Below, one piece after another: positions 26,511-35,298 of a stretch of DNA of 64,000 nucleotides. The notes under the pieces are model-generated. The model saw only the letters and a program-made list of their open reading frames with translations, did not search any database and had not been told where the DNA came from. Numbering within the stretch: the stretch's first letter is position 1; each line of letters starts with the position of its first letter. Source of the DNA: JABDMH01 sp965223165 (lineage in GTDB: Bacteria > Bacteroidota > Bacteroidia > Chitinophagales > Saprospiraceae); contig CBDCVQ010000011.1 in NCBI GenBank assembly GCA_965223165.1, forward strand, positions 62,001-126,000, read 5' to 3'. Both the position numbers and the translations under genes were made by a program.

Positions 26511-28502
26511 CTATTCAATGGCTACCTTTCCGACGACCGTGGGCAACCACACCAACATATCGTTGCTGCCTCGATTGCACCAGGAATAATAGGGGATAGC
26601 CTCTACCCTACGCTGCATCGTCTCGACCGTTCGACCATCCTGACTCGCTTGTAGCGCTGGAACATTTCCCACGAGTTTCACGATCCGCTCTGCTCCCACC
26701 CGGCCAGCTTCCGGTGTAAAATTAGTCTCCTCCGGGACGATGATATTAAACACACCTGCCGGATTATCGGCCTCCTCCAAGCAGTAGATCAGCGGACCGT
26801 ATTGTAGGGCCACTCGCTGCTCATTTTGACTTACCTCCGGCCGACTGATCACTTTGCGTGGTTGCATGGGCAGCTCGACCTCGATTTCGATCGTCGACTC
26901 CCACTTGCCCTGGATCACTGCATATCCCTTTTGCAGTGGGTAGTTGACTTTCGTCCCGTTGACCCGTACCGTAGCACGATTGGAGTCACGATCCACAAAT
27001 TCATATAGCCCACCTGGAAAAGCCTGATCCCTGGCCCAACCGGGTATACGTATATGAACCATGCCATCGAGGGTGGCGGCAGGGGTCAACTTAATGGTCA
27101 CTCGATCACTCAGTGGGTATGCCGTCGTGATTTGGATGTGGGTCTCCACGCCGTTGATGTGCTGTGTGGTTTCGCTACCGATGAACAGATTGATCCAAAG
27201 CGCTCGATCCGAAACACCATATACATAATTGCCAATGGACGTGACCAAGCGGGAAATATTGGATGGGCAGCAGGCCGTACCAAACCAGTCCTTCCTGGCA
27301 TGCTGACCGTGTGAAGCCAGCGGATTGGGATAGAAAAACTGCTTGCCATCCAGCGAGATTCCATCCAAGGCGGAATTGTAGAGGCTGCGCTCCAAGACAT
27401 CGAGATACTTGGCCTCCCCGGTCAGCCAGTTCATTCGCTGATTCCAAAAGACCATACCCACGGAGGCACACGTTTCGCAGTAGGCCTCCTCATTGGGCAG
27501 ATCATAATCCACGGAGAAGCCCTCATTGGTACCCGCGGATCCGATTCCTCCCGTCACATAGGTGTTGCGATGGACCACATCCTCCCAGACCTGGCGCATA
27601 GTCTCCAGATAAGATCGGTCTTCGGTGATCGACGCTAAATCGGCAATGCCGGTGTACATGTACATAGCCCGTACCGCATGCCCCGTGATCTCGGTCTGCT
27701 CGCGGACAGGTATGGCATCTTGACAGTACGCCGGGTCTTGCCAGTGATCCCAGATCTTGCCCTTGCCAAATCCCCGACCCCGCTGATCTAGAAACCAGGA
27801 CGACAGATCCAGGTATCTTGCCTCACCCGTGGTGCGATAGAGCTTGACCAAAGCCAGTTCAATTTCCTGGTGCCCAGCCACCCATGGTTTGCCGGCCATT
27901 CGCAGCTCCCGATCGATGTGATCGGCCAGGCGGATGGCCACATCGAGCAGCTTGCGCTTGCCAGTAGCCTCGTAATAGGCAATGGCTGCCTCCATCAAAT
28001 GTCCGGCACAGTAGGCCTCATGGCGTTCCATGTCTTGCCACCGGTCTTCGAGACCCTGTAGCGTATAAAAGGTGTTGAGATAACCGTCATCCAACTGTGC
28101 GGCGGCAATCTTGTCGATCCATTCATCTGCCTTGGCTTCCAGCGCTGTATCCGGCACCGAATGCAGCGCATACGCCATCGCTTCAATGGCCTTGTATACA
28201 TCGCTGTCGTCAAAGTAGATGCCTTCGTGCGCCTCCCCCTCAGCCGCCGCTACTTTTTCAAAGTTGCGGATACGGGGCGTGGCCACCTCGGTCTGATAAA
28301 TGCACACACCGAGCGCGTTGGTAGCTACCTTTTCGATCTTGGGTGACCAGAAGTCGTCCTGGATCTTGACGTCGGCATAATTGACACCACGAATGTGTTG
28401 CAACGAGCTCTGCCCACCCAATGACCAGGAATGGGCGAGCGCGATCCCCAGCAGCATAGTTCGACCGATAGTATGGCCCCGCAATAGCCAGATGCATAGC
28501 AT
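26511..28502 (-). CDS. Glycoside hydrolase family 127 (DUF1680), beta-L-arabinofuranosidase-like
   Basis: 663 residues, with an N-terminal hydrophobic segment likely to be a signal peptide. GH127 hallmarks: the (alpha/alpha)6 region (AYCAGHLMEAAIAYYEATGK, WVAGHQEIELALVKLYR), the acidic/cysteine motif EEAYCETCASVGMVFWNQR and the catalytic zinc-cysteine pair in TACCPSNISRL. In characterised GH127 enzymes these cysteines and the glutamate bind zinc and one cysteine is the nucleophile. It probably removes beta-L-arabinofuranosyl or similar sugars from plant or algal polysaccharide. Next to a second glycosidase on the same strand (24 bp apart). Confidence 0.9.
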   Translation of the reverse strand: MLCIWLLRGHTIGRTMLLGIALAHSWSLGGQSSLQHIRGVNYADVKIQDDFWSPKIEKVATNALGVCIYQTEVATPRIRNFEKVAAAEGEAHEGIYFDDSDVYKAIEAMAYALHSVPDTALEAKADEWIDKIAAAQLDDGYLNTFYTLQGLEDRWQDMERHEAYCAGHLMEAAIAYYEATGKRKLLDVAIRLADHIDRELRMAGKPWVAGHQEIELALVKLYRTTGEARYLDLSSWFLDQRGRGFGKGKIWDHWQDPAYCQDAIPVREQTEITGHAVRAMYMYTGIADLASITEDRSYLETMRQVWEDVVHRNTYVTGGIGSAGTNEGFSVDYDLPNEEAYCETCASVGMVFWNQRMNWLTGEAKYLDVLERSLYNSALDGISLDGKQFFYPNPLASHGQHARKDWFGTACCPSNISRLVTSIGNYVYGVSDRALWINLFIGSETTQHINGVETHIQITTAYPLSDRVTIKLTPAATLDGMVHIRIPGWARDQAFPGGLYEFVDRDSNRATVRVNGTKVNYPLQKGYAVIQGKWESTIEIEVELPMQPRKVISRPEVSQNEQRVALQYGPLIYCLEEADNPAGVFNIIVPEETNFTPEAGRVGAERIVKLVGNVPALQASQDGRTVETMQRRVEAIPYYSWCNRGSNDMLVWLPTVVGKVAIE

Positions 28503-28526
28503 GTGTTTTCGGTTTTCTCCGGTGAT

Positions 28527-30230
28527 TTATAATAGTTCGATCAGTACCTCGCCAAGCGCTGGCCCGGCGTAGATCTCCTGTCCATCGACAAAAATCCTCA
28601 GTCCGTCGCCGCGGCCGTATCGCAAGCCGTCCCGGTCCCACAGCACCGTCAGGTCGCGGCCGTGATACCGCAGTCGATCCAAGCAAAAATAGTCCCATTC
28701 CTCGGGCACCAGCGGTTGCAAGCGCAGGCGATCATCAAGGCTGGGTTTTAATCCGATTAGATCGGCTATGATCAGATCGCAAAATCCCGAATGATTGTAG
28801 TCTTTCCCGCGCTCGCGCCCGCCTTTCTCCGAAGACCAGGTACCCCCGTCCCACGTTTTCAGTCGGGTGCGCGCGATCCAATCACCCGTGTAGGGGTTCA
28901 AGTTCTCGTCAATCCAGGGTAGCCTGCGGCCGTCTTCATGATGCAGTGCGTGGCTTCCCGCATACTGACGGAGCAGGTGTTGGTACATAGTATCCTGGAC
29001 GGATCCCAGATGGCTATACTCATTGAGAAATCTCGACAGCGCCTTCAGTGTCACGGTCGTGGCAAAGGGCCAGGAAGGACCGTTCCATTGACATTCATGG
29101 CCCTCATAGCTGATCTGGAAGTACGGATGAGACTGCTCACAGACCGTCAGCCCAAACGGCGCATAAAAGGTCGCCGTATCCATTAGCCCATCCCACGCAC
29201 CGGCATATATCGGCCGGTCGTCGGGCAGACCAAAATACCAAGGGGTGTAGCCAATGAGTTCACGTACGGGTAGGGGATCCCGTGGCCAAGCGAAGTCTCT
29301 AGGCAACACGGTAAAAAATTGCAGCGAATCGTGCCAAAGGCGTTCCTGCACCTTCCCCTTGATCTCTTGCGCCTTGGTGGCGTACCGTTGGGCAAGGTCC
29401 GCATCGTCCACCCACCGCGCTAGCTCGCCGATGGCCTGCGCGTCCCCGTACATGTAGCTATTGATCGTCGGTCTTACCGCCGCAACGCTGGCCTCCCAGC
29501 CCCCATGAATGAGCCGGCCGCTGACGCTAAACTCCATGCCATCCAGATTGTCTATTTGCCAAAACAGTGTCCGCCCGGCATCTCTCCGCTCTTCCTCCCA
29601 GCTCCGATAGTTTTCCACCAGACCTGGCAGTTGTTGCCGGGTCCAATCAACATCGGGATGTACGGTCATCAATGCTCGGGCAGCATCGGCCATCCAAAAG
29701 CTATACCTCCGCAATCCTTGACCCGACTCCGTCAGCCAGAAACGCAAATAATCCTTGGCAAAGGTATCATCCCGTAGCCAGCGCGCCTCATAGAGGTGAT
29801 GGCCTGCCGGGCAGTTGATCGTATTGTATTTGCCGGCCCAACTGACTGGGGGCAAAAACTCCGTGATGACAAATCCATTGGGTGTACTCCGCAGATGCTT
29901 TCTGAATGTCCACCACCTGAAGTAATAGATCTTCTCCAATTGTGCATCCGGCAGATCGATCAACGGGATATTTTCCTCCAAAAAGCTGGCAGCCTGCGCA
30001 TTGGAAATATGCTGTCGATACAGCTCTTCGTCCGACTGATTAAACTCCTCAATGTAGTGTGCAAAATCTTCAAAGCGCAAGACCGGAGTCGCCGATTCCT
30101 GCTGGTGGCATCCGACCACAGCTAGGCATAGACACCCCATCCCGATAATTCTCCCAATCAATAGCAATGCTTTTTTCTGCCGGGTCGTCTGGTATGGTCT
30201 CTCCGTCTTCAGCATCGACCAAAATACCAA
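28527..30230 (-). CDS. MGH1/GH63-like glycoside hydrolase lipoprotein
   Basis: 567 residues. A long basic N-terminus precedes a lipoprotein signal (LCLAVVGC), so a later start is possible. The catalytic domain is an (alpha/alpha)6 barrel of the trehalase/GH63/mannosylglycerate-hydrolase clan: IYYFRWWTFRKHL, ITEFLPPVSWAGKYNTINCPAGHH, DNLDGMEFSVSG, QWNGPSWPFATT. The enzyme is predicted to sit on the cell surface and act with the GH127 gene 24 bp downstream. The exact substrate cannot be read from the sequence. Confidence 0.82.
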   Translation of the reverse strand: MVFWSMLKTERPYQTTRQKKALLLIGRIIGMGCLCLAVVGCHQQESATPVLRFEDFAHYIEEFNQSDEELYRQHISNAQAASFLEENIPLIDLPDAQLEKIYYFRWWTFRKHLRSTPNGFVITEFLPPVSWAGKYNTINCPAGHHLYEARWLRDDTFAKDYLRFWLTESGQGLRRYSFWMADAARALMTVHPDVDWTRQQLPGLVENYRSWEEERRDAGRTLFWQIDNLDGMEFSVSGRLIHGGWEASVAAVRPTINSYMYGDAQAIGELARWVDDADLAQRYATKAQEIKGKVQERLWHDSLQFFTVLPRDFAWPRDPLPVRELIGYTPWYFGLPDDRPIYAGAWDGLMDTATFYAPFGLTVCEQSHPYFQISYEGHECQWNGPSWPFATTVTLKALSRFLNEYSHLGSVQDTMYQHLLRQYAGSHALHHEDGRRLPWIDENLNPYTGDWIARTRLKTWDGGTWSSEKGGRERGKDYNHSGFCDLIIADLIGLKPSLDDRLRLQPLVPEEWDYFCLDRLRYHGRDLTVLWDRDGLRYGRGDGLRIFVDGQEIYAGPALGEVLIELL

Positions 30231-30293
30231 TATATAGCGTTACTGCACACACCCCCTACGGGACGAACGGTATGGCAGCCCAAGGAGGCCCAC

Positions 30294-31544
30294 TTATGCC
30301 GATACCGCTTGGCCAGCTCCGCGACTGCGATAAAGCAGGGCCGCACCCACGGGCAACAGAATGGAGAGTAGTGCGAGCCACAAGTAATAGTGCGGGATAA
30401 ACCCCCATCCTGCCCAGAGCATGAGTCCTTGGGCGGTCAGGAGAGACTCTGTCACGATGAAACCAGCGGTAAAAAAAATCACCCCCACGCGAGCAGAGCG
30501 GTGGGTGGACAGCAACCATCGTTCTTCCAAAGCCAATAAGAAAAGGGCGTGCGTGACAATCCCCAACAGCAACAGGTGAATAAAGCCGATCACAAAATTG
30601 CGGATCGTATACGCCACCACCGCAATATCCGGCAAGATCACAAAGCCCTGAATTAGATTCTTCAAGACAAAGCAAATAGCCGTGATGTAAAACAAATAGA
30701 GGACCAGTCCTTGAAAAGCGCCCTTTATGGCAGTGGCAAGGATCCGGCTGACCCGAATAAAATAGTAGAGCGCCACCGTCTGGATCGCTACACCCAGACT
30801 GTTGATCCAAAAAATCAGATCAATCGGGCTGGACCAGGTCACAGCCAAGGCGTAGGTCAAAAAGCACGAGATGACCAATAACTTAAAGAACGGGGCCAAG
30901 TACTCTGTTGGCAGGCTAATTCTACGCCTTTCCAAGACATATATGAGCAGCCCGATCACGGCAAATATGAACCATCCATTGAATTGGAAGTGCAGGTAAA
31001 ATTGCACGCTCATATGATACAAAACGGAATTTTTCAGATCCAGGATCATGGTCGGCACCAAGCACCAGATGCCTAAGGTAGAAATGGCTTGGAAGTAAAG
31101 AGCGGTGCGGATAAATCGGACAGAAAATCCTTTTTTGCCGGAGTGCGTCAGGCCTTTTAGAAATAAATAAATGAAGGCGTAGGAAGCGAAGAGGTGACAG
31201 GTTGTGAAAAAAATGGGCACGGCCTTGTAGCCAAAGATTGGGAATGAGATCAGCATACCAACGACGGATACCTGATTAACGGCAAAAAGCCAGGCGAATA
31301 AACCCTGTCGCACAAATGATCTCCCGAAGTAATGCATCAGCAGGGCAAAGATGGCCAGGTAGCCCCAGCCGATCATCGCCACATGAGAATGCCCATGCAA
31401 AAACGCCTTGAATTTCAGGAATGGGATCTCCGTGACGAACGCTAGTCGCAGGACCACACCCATCAGGGCGGATAGCACCAGATTGATCAGGGCAATATGA
31501 AACCAGGAGGCAAATCGCTGCCCCGCTGCCGCACCTCCTTGCAT
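30294..31544 (-). CDS. Haem-copper oxidase subunit I-like membrane protein of the nos locus
   Basis: 416 residues with about 12 predicted membrane helices. It has conserved histidines in FLHGHSHVAMIGWGYLAIF and YHMSVQFYLHFQFNGWFIFAV, which recall the haem-ligand positions of NorB/CcoN-type subunits, but it lacks several others and is shorter. Proteins of this type accompany nos genes in Bacteroidota. It is 10 bp downstream of the cytochrome c lipoprotein gene and divergent from nosZ, so a role in passing electrons from the quinone pool to the N2O reductase is plausible, although not demonstrated. Confidence 0.65.
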   Translation of the reverse strand: MQGGAAAGQRFASWFHIALINLVLSALMGVVLRLAFVTEIPFLKFKAFLHGHSHVAMIGWGYLAIFALLMHYFGRSFVRQGLFAWLFAVNQVSVVGMLISFPIFGYKAVPIFFTTCHLFASYAFIYLFLKGLTHSGKKGFSVRFIRTALYFQAISTLGIWCLVPTMILDLKNSVLYHMSVQFYLHFQFNGWFIFAVIGLLIYVLERRRISLPTEYLAPFFKLLVISCFLTYALAVTWSSPIDLIFWINSLGVAIQTVALYYFIRVSRILATAIKGAFQGLVLYLFYITAICFVLKNLIQGFVILPDIAVVAYTIRNFVIGFIHLLLLGIVTHALFLLALEERWLLSTHRSARVGVIFFTAGFIVTESLLTAQGLMLWAGWGFIPHYYLWLALLSILLPVGAALLYRSRGAGQAVSA

Positions 31545-31554
31545 GGCTTAGGTA

Positions 31555-32016
31555 CTATTTGGCCTCCGCCTTGGCGTCCAGATCGTACATGAATTCGAGG
31601 ACGTCTCTGGCATCACCGATAGAGAGGTTTTGATTGGGCATCCGTGTCAGGCATTCTTCGAGTAGCTGACGAGCGGTCGGATCCTGCTCCAACATGACCT
31701 CAACATTGGTGATCATGTTCATGATCCATTCGGGTTTGCGCTTCTTAGTCAGGCCCTCCCACCCGGGACCAACAACACGTTGGGCGGTGAATCGGTGACA
31801 GGCAGCACATTTCATTTCTGAAATGGCCTTACCACGTTTGATCATCTCTGCGTCCAACGGGTCGTTTAGCGTGACATGTTTGATCTCGCCGATGCCCTTG
31901 CCATCATCTACGGCGGCTGCGGCGCTGTCCGTGGTGGTCGTTGGTTTAGGTTTGTCTCCAGAACTGCAAGCCAACAGGAAAAGGCCTGTAAATACAAGCA
32001 TGTGAGTCAGTCTCAT
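31555..32016 (-). CDS. Cytochrome c lipoprotein of the nos locus
   Basis: 153 residues with a lipoprotein signal (FLLAC, Cys17), a linker rich in Thr/Ala, and one cytochrome c domain: CAACH at 70-74, VVGPGWEGL, and methionine in TRMPNQNLS as likely sixth ligand. It is probably a periplasm-facing electron donor to NosZ. First gene of the leftward unit; the FNR-type operator pair lies 49 bp before its start. Confidence 0.88.
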   Translation of the reverse strand: MRLTHMLVFTGLFLLACSSGDKPKPTTTTDSAAAAVDDGKGIGEIKHVTLNDPLDAEMIKRGKAISEMKCAACHRFTAQRVVGPGWEGLTKKRKPEWIMNMITNVEVMLEQDPTARQLLEECLTRMPNQNLSIGDARDVLEFMYDLDAKAEAK

Positions 32017-32065
32017 GATAGGTCAGTTTAAGTGGCAAGGTGGCAAAATCCGCCTGCTAATTTGG

Positions 32066-32101
32066 ATGATCTCTATCATAAAAAGTGGTGATTGCAGTCA
32101 T
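32066..32101. promoter_or_regulatory. FNR-type operator pair between cytochrome c and nosZ
   Basis: ATGAT-ctct-ATCAT at 32066-32079, a perfect palindrome, and GTGAT-tgca-GTCAT at 32088-32101, 22 bp apart and both with TGA-N6-TCA. The spacing of 49 bp to the cytochrome c start matches other pairs; nosZ starts 92 bp away on the other side. Confidence 0.7.
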
Positions 32102-32193
32102 AGTAACCGCCTGCTTAAAGACGTTTGTTTGTGACTAAATTCAGATGTAGGACTGACAAGAGTGTCATTTTGTCAAACCAAGATTTATTTTCA

Positions 32194-34179
32194 ATGAGCA
32201 CAAATAATTATTACCGGAGTTGGCTGGTCATGCCTCTTGTGATCGCCGCTCTACTGATCATGGCATCATGCATCTCCGGCCCTGGTGGCGGACAGGGACA
32301 AGGTGTACTAACCAGCAATGCAGCCTCACAGGTCTATGTTCCACCTGGCGAACATGACTCGTTCTACGCCTTCATGTCTGGAGGCTTTAGCGGACAAATT
32401 TCGGTGCACGGCCTGCCGTCCGGTCGCCTGTTGAAAATTATACCCGTTTTCTCCGTGGATGGCGAAAAGGGTTATGGTTTCAACGAAGAGACCAAGCCGA
32501 TGCTGAACACCTCCCATGGGTTTGTACCGTGGGACGACTCTCATCATCCTGAGCTCTCGCAAACCAATGGCGAAACCGACGGGCGTTGGATCTTTATCAA
32601 TGGCAACAATACGCCGCGGGTGGCTCGGATCGACCTAAGTACTTTCGAGACGGTAGAAATCATCGAATTGCCCAATAGCGGTGGTAACCACAGCTCGCCG
32701 TTTACCACAGAAAATACGGAGTATGTCGTGGCGGGCACCCGATTTGGTGTGCCTTATCCGCAAAAGGATGTGCCCATCAATAGCTATGCAGAAAATTTCA
32801 AAGGAACGCTGTCCTTCATCTCGGTGGCGGACGACGGCGACATGGATATCGCTTTTCAAATTCTCTTACCGGCGTTTGACTATGATCTAGCGCACTCCGG
32901 CAAGGGTAAATCCCATGGCTGGACATTCTTTACGACCTACAATACCGAAGAAAAATCCACCCTACTGGAAGTGACTGCCTCACAAAATGATAAGGACTTT
33001 ATCGCCGCCGTCAATTGGAAAAAGGCGGAGGAGTACATCGCACAAGGAAAGTTTACGGAGGTGCAGGCTGACTGGGCAAACAACGAATACGACGAACATA
33101 CGCATGTGGCCACTTCCACCATTCACAAAACGGTGAAAGTGCTCTCTCCGGCGGATTGTCCGGATATGGTCTACTTCCTGCCCACTCCCAAATCACCACA
33201 CGGCGTAGATGTGGATCCCAGTGGTGAGTATATCGTCGGAAACGGCAAATTGTCTGCCGACTTGACCGTGCACTCCTTTAGCAAGATGCTGACAGCGATT
33301 GAAAACGAATCTTTCGAGACCGTCATTGATGATGTACCCGTACTAAAATTTGAAGATGTGGTGGCAGGCTCCGTCGTCAAAGCCGGCTTGGGTCCATTGC
33401 ACACCGAGTTTGACGACCGAGGAAACGCCTACACGACCTTCTTCATCTCTTCTGAGGTGGTGAAGTGGAAAGTGGGTACCTGGGAGGTGCTGGATCGAGC
33501 GCCTACCTACTACAGTGTGGGTCACCTGATGATACCCGGTGGAGATAGCCGAAAGCCGCAGGGCAAATACCTCGTCGCCCTGAACAAGATCACCAAGGAT
33601 CGATACCTGCCCACGGGACCGGAATTATGTCACTCCGCCCAATTGTATGATATCTCCGGCGACAAGATGAAACTCCTGCTGGACTTTCCGACCATGGGAG
33701 AACCGCACTATGCGCAAGGGATATCCGCTGATCGCATCGTACCGAATGTCAAGAAGTTCTACCCCATCGAGGACAACAAGCATCCCTACGCCGCCTTGGG
33801 TGAAAAGGATGCCCGGGTAGAACGCAATGGAAACGAGGTGCATGTGTACATGACCACCATTCGATCTCACTTTGCACCGGATAATATCGAGGGCGTCAAA
33901 GTGGGTGACAAAGTGTACTTCCACGTGACCAACCTGGAGCAGGACTGGGATGTACCGCACGGCTTTGCCGTCATGGGTGCGAACACCGCCGAGCTCCTCA
34001 TCATGGGCGGGCAGACGGAGACACTACTCTGGGAGCCTAAGTCCGAAGGGGTCTATCCGTTCTACTGCACAGACTTTTGTAGTGCGCTGCACCAAGAGAT
34101 GCAAGGATACATCAGGATCTCACCTCGCAACTCCAATATTGCGCTCAAGTGGAGCCTGGGTGAGGACGAATCCATCTAA
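32194..34179 (+). CDS. nosZ: Nitrous oxide reductase, clade II (Sec-type)
   Basis: Reduces N2O to N2 in the periplasm, the last step of denitrification. I start at ATG 32194 (661 residues); an ATG at 32125 is open, but the export signal begins at 32194. The signal is of Sec/lipoprotein type (LLIMASC, Cys26) without a twin-arginine motif, typical of clade II enzymes. The seven-bladed propeller has the CuZ histidines in NTSHGFVPWDDSHH, DEHTHV and SPHGVDVDPSGEYI; the C-terminal cupredoxin domain has the CuA motif YCTDFCSALHQEMQG (CxxxCxxxHxxM) and DVPHGF. It is followed by a terminator and then the maturation genes. Confidence 0.96.
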   Translation: MSTNNYYRSWLVMPLVIAALLIMASCISGPGGGQGQGVLTSNAASQVYVPPGEHDSFYAFMSGGFSGQISVHGLPSGRLLKIIPVFSVDGEKGYGFNEETKPMLNTSHGFVPWDDSHHPELSQTNGETDGRWIFINGNNTPRVARIDLSTFETVEIIELPNSGGNHSSPFTTENTEYVVAGTRFGVPYPQKDVPINSYAENFKGTLSFISVADDGDMDIAFQILLPAFDYDLAHSGKGKSHGWTFFTTYNTEEKSTLLEVTASQNDKDFIAAVNWKKAEEYIAQGKFTEVQADWANNEYDEHTHVATSTIHKTVKVLSPADCPDMVYFLPTPKSPHGVDVDPSGEYIVGNGKLSADLTVHSFSKMLTAIENESFETVIDDVPVLKFEDVVAGSVVKAGLGPLHTEFDDRGNAYTTFFISSEVVKWKVGTWEVLDRAPTYYSVGHLMIPGGDSRKPQGKYLVALNKITKDRYLPTGPELCHSAQLYDISGDKMKLLLDFPTMGEPHYAQGISADRIVPNVKKFYPIEDNKHPYAALGEKDARVERNGNEVHVYMTTIRSHFAPDNIEGVKVGDKVYFHVTNLEQDWDVPHGFAVMGANTAELLIMGGQTETLLWEPKSEGVYPFYCTDFCSALHQEMQGYIRISPRNSNIALKWSLGEDESI

Positions 34180-34212
34180 GCTTTACCATCGATCAAGTTT
34201 TTTTTCAGATGA

Positions 34213-34257
34213 AAGAGATGGCGCCGCGTGATATGCGCGGCCACCATCTCTTTTTTT
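34213..34257 (+). terminator. Rho-independent terminator after nosZ
   Basis: Stem AGAGATGG-GCCGCG / CGCGGC-CCATCTCT with a small internal loop, followed by seven T. It lies between nosZ and the maturation genes, so it probably attenuates rather than blocks transcription into nosL-nosDFY, which have no other visible promoter element. Confidence 0.82.
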
Positions 34258-34268
34258 AAGACCCAGAG

Positions 34269-34859
34269 ATGAAATACCTACCGAGGTTATTGATGCTGGT
34301 CGCTGTACTTTGCATGCTGTCGCTCTTTGTCTTTCCCATGTGGCAGATCAGTCTCTACGCCCCTCAATACCCACAAGGGGTGCACATGCATATTTACATT
34401 GACAAGCTGGGCGGGGCAGAGCCGGCTACCCTGCAAAATGTAAATATTCTCAACCATTATGTGGGCATGAAGCCCATTGAGCCCGAGTCCATCCCCGAGC
34501 TGACCTACTTTCCCTACATCATTGTGGGACTGGCTGCACTCGGACTACTTGCGCTTGTTGTAAATACCGGCGCCTTTTACCTTGGGTGGGCGATATTATT
34601 GACAATTATTTCCATTCTTGGGTTTTACGATTTCTATTTGTGGGAGTACGATTACGGCCATGATCTCTCCCCCGATGCACCGATCGTCATACCGGGTGCC
34701 TCTTTTCAACCCCCGCTCTTTGGTCGCAAAGAGATTATCAATTTCACGGCCATCTCCGCGCCACATATTGGTGGTTGGCTAGCCGGTGTGGCATTGGTCG
34801 GATCTTTGGCGGCCTACTATATCAGACGAAAAATATTGGGACGTGAAACTGAAAAATAG
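34269..34859 (+). CDS. Membrane protein of the nos cluster (NosB-like position)
   Basis: 196 residues with four membrane helices and a conserved-looking NILNHYVGMKPIEP segment in the extracytoplasmic loop. Its position directly after nosZ and before nosL matches the unassigned membrane protein found in clade II nos clusters, where the name NosB is used; I cannot confirm homology to that protein from sequence alone. It overlaps nosL by 17 bp. Confidence 0.7.
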   Translation: MKYLPRLLMLVAVLCMLSLFVFPMWQISLYAPQYPQGVHMHIYIDKLGGAEPATLQNVNILNHYVGMKPIEPESIPELTYFPYIIVGLAALGLLALVVNTGAFYLGWAILLTIISILGFYDFYLWEYDYGHDLSPDAPIVIPGASFQPPLFGRKEIINFTAISAPHIGGWLAGVALVGSLAAYYIRRKILGRETEK

Positions 34860-35298
34860 CACGTGGAGTCTGGTGATATCGGGATTTTTGATAGTCTCCT
34901 GCAGTACGCGTCCTCAGCCGATCAGCTATGGTGAGGACCTGTGCTCCTATTGTCGTATGTCGATCGTCGACGCCAGATACGGGGCCGAATTGGTCACGGA
35001 CAAGGGCAAGGTGTACAAATTTGATGCCCTGGAGTGTCTGATCAACCACCAGCAAGATAACCCGGAGGAGGTTTATGCACACGTCTTGGTTACGGACGTG
35101 ACCGAGCCAGGGCAACTCACTGATGCCCGGGCATGTACATACTTGATATCGCCTAATATACCCAGTCCCATGGGCGCAAATCTATCCTCCTTCGGCAGCC
35201 GGGCAACGGCCGAATCTTGGTTGGCGCAACATGAAGGCATACTACTTGACTTTGGACAACTGGCACCGCATCTCAAAGCAAACGGTTTCGTGCGATGA
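34843..35298 (+). CDS. nosL: NosL copper chaperone lipoprotein
   Basis: 151 residues from a GTG at 34843, chosen because the lipoprotein signal (SLVISGFLIVSC) begins right after it; the frame is open to an ATG at 34786 that would add residues inside the previous gene. The NosL motif EDLCSYCRMSI (Cu(I)-binding Cys/Met) is followed by the family blocks FDALECLINH and LTDARACTYL. It delivers Cu(I) for NosZ maturation. Overlaps nosD by 4 bp (ATGA). Confidence 0.88.
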   Translation: MKLKNSTWSLVISGFLIVSCSTRPQPISYGEDLCSYCRMSIVDARYGAELVTDKGKVYKFDALECLINHQQDNPEEVYAHVLVTDVTEPGQLTDARACTYLISPNIPSPMGANLSSFGSRATAESWLAQHEGILLDFGQLAPHLKANGFVR

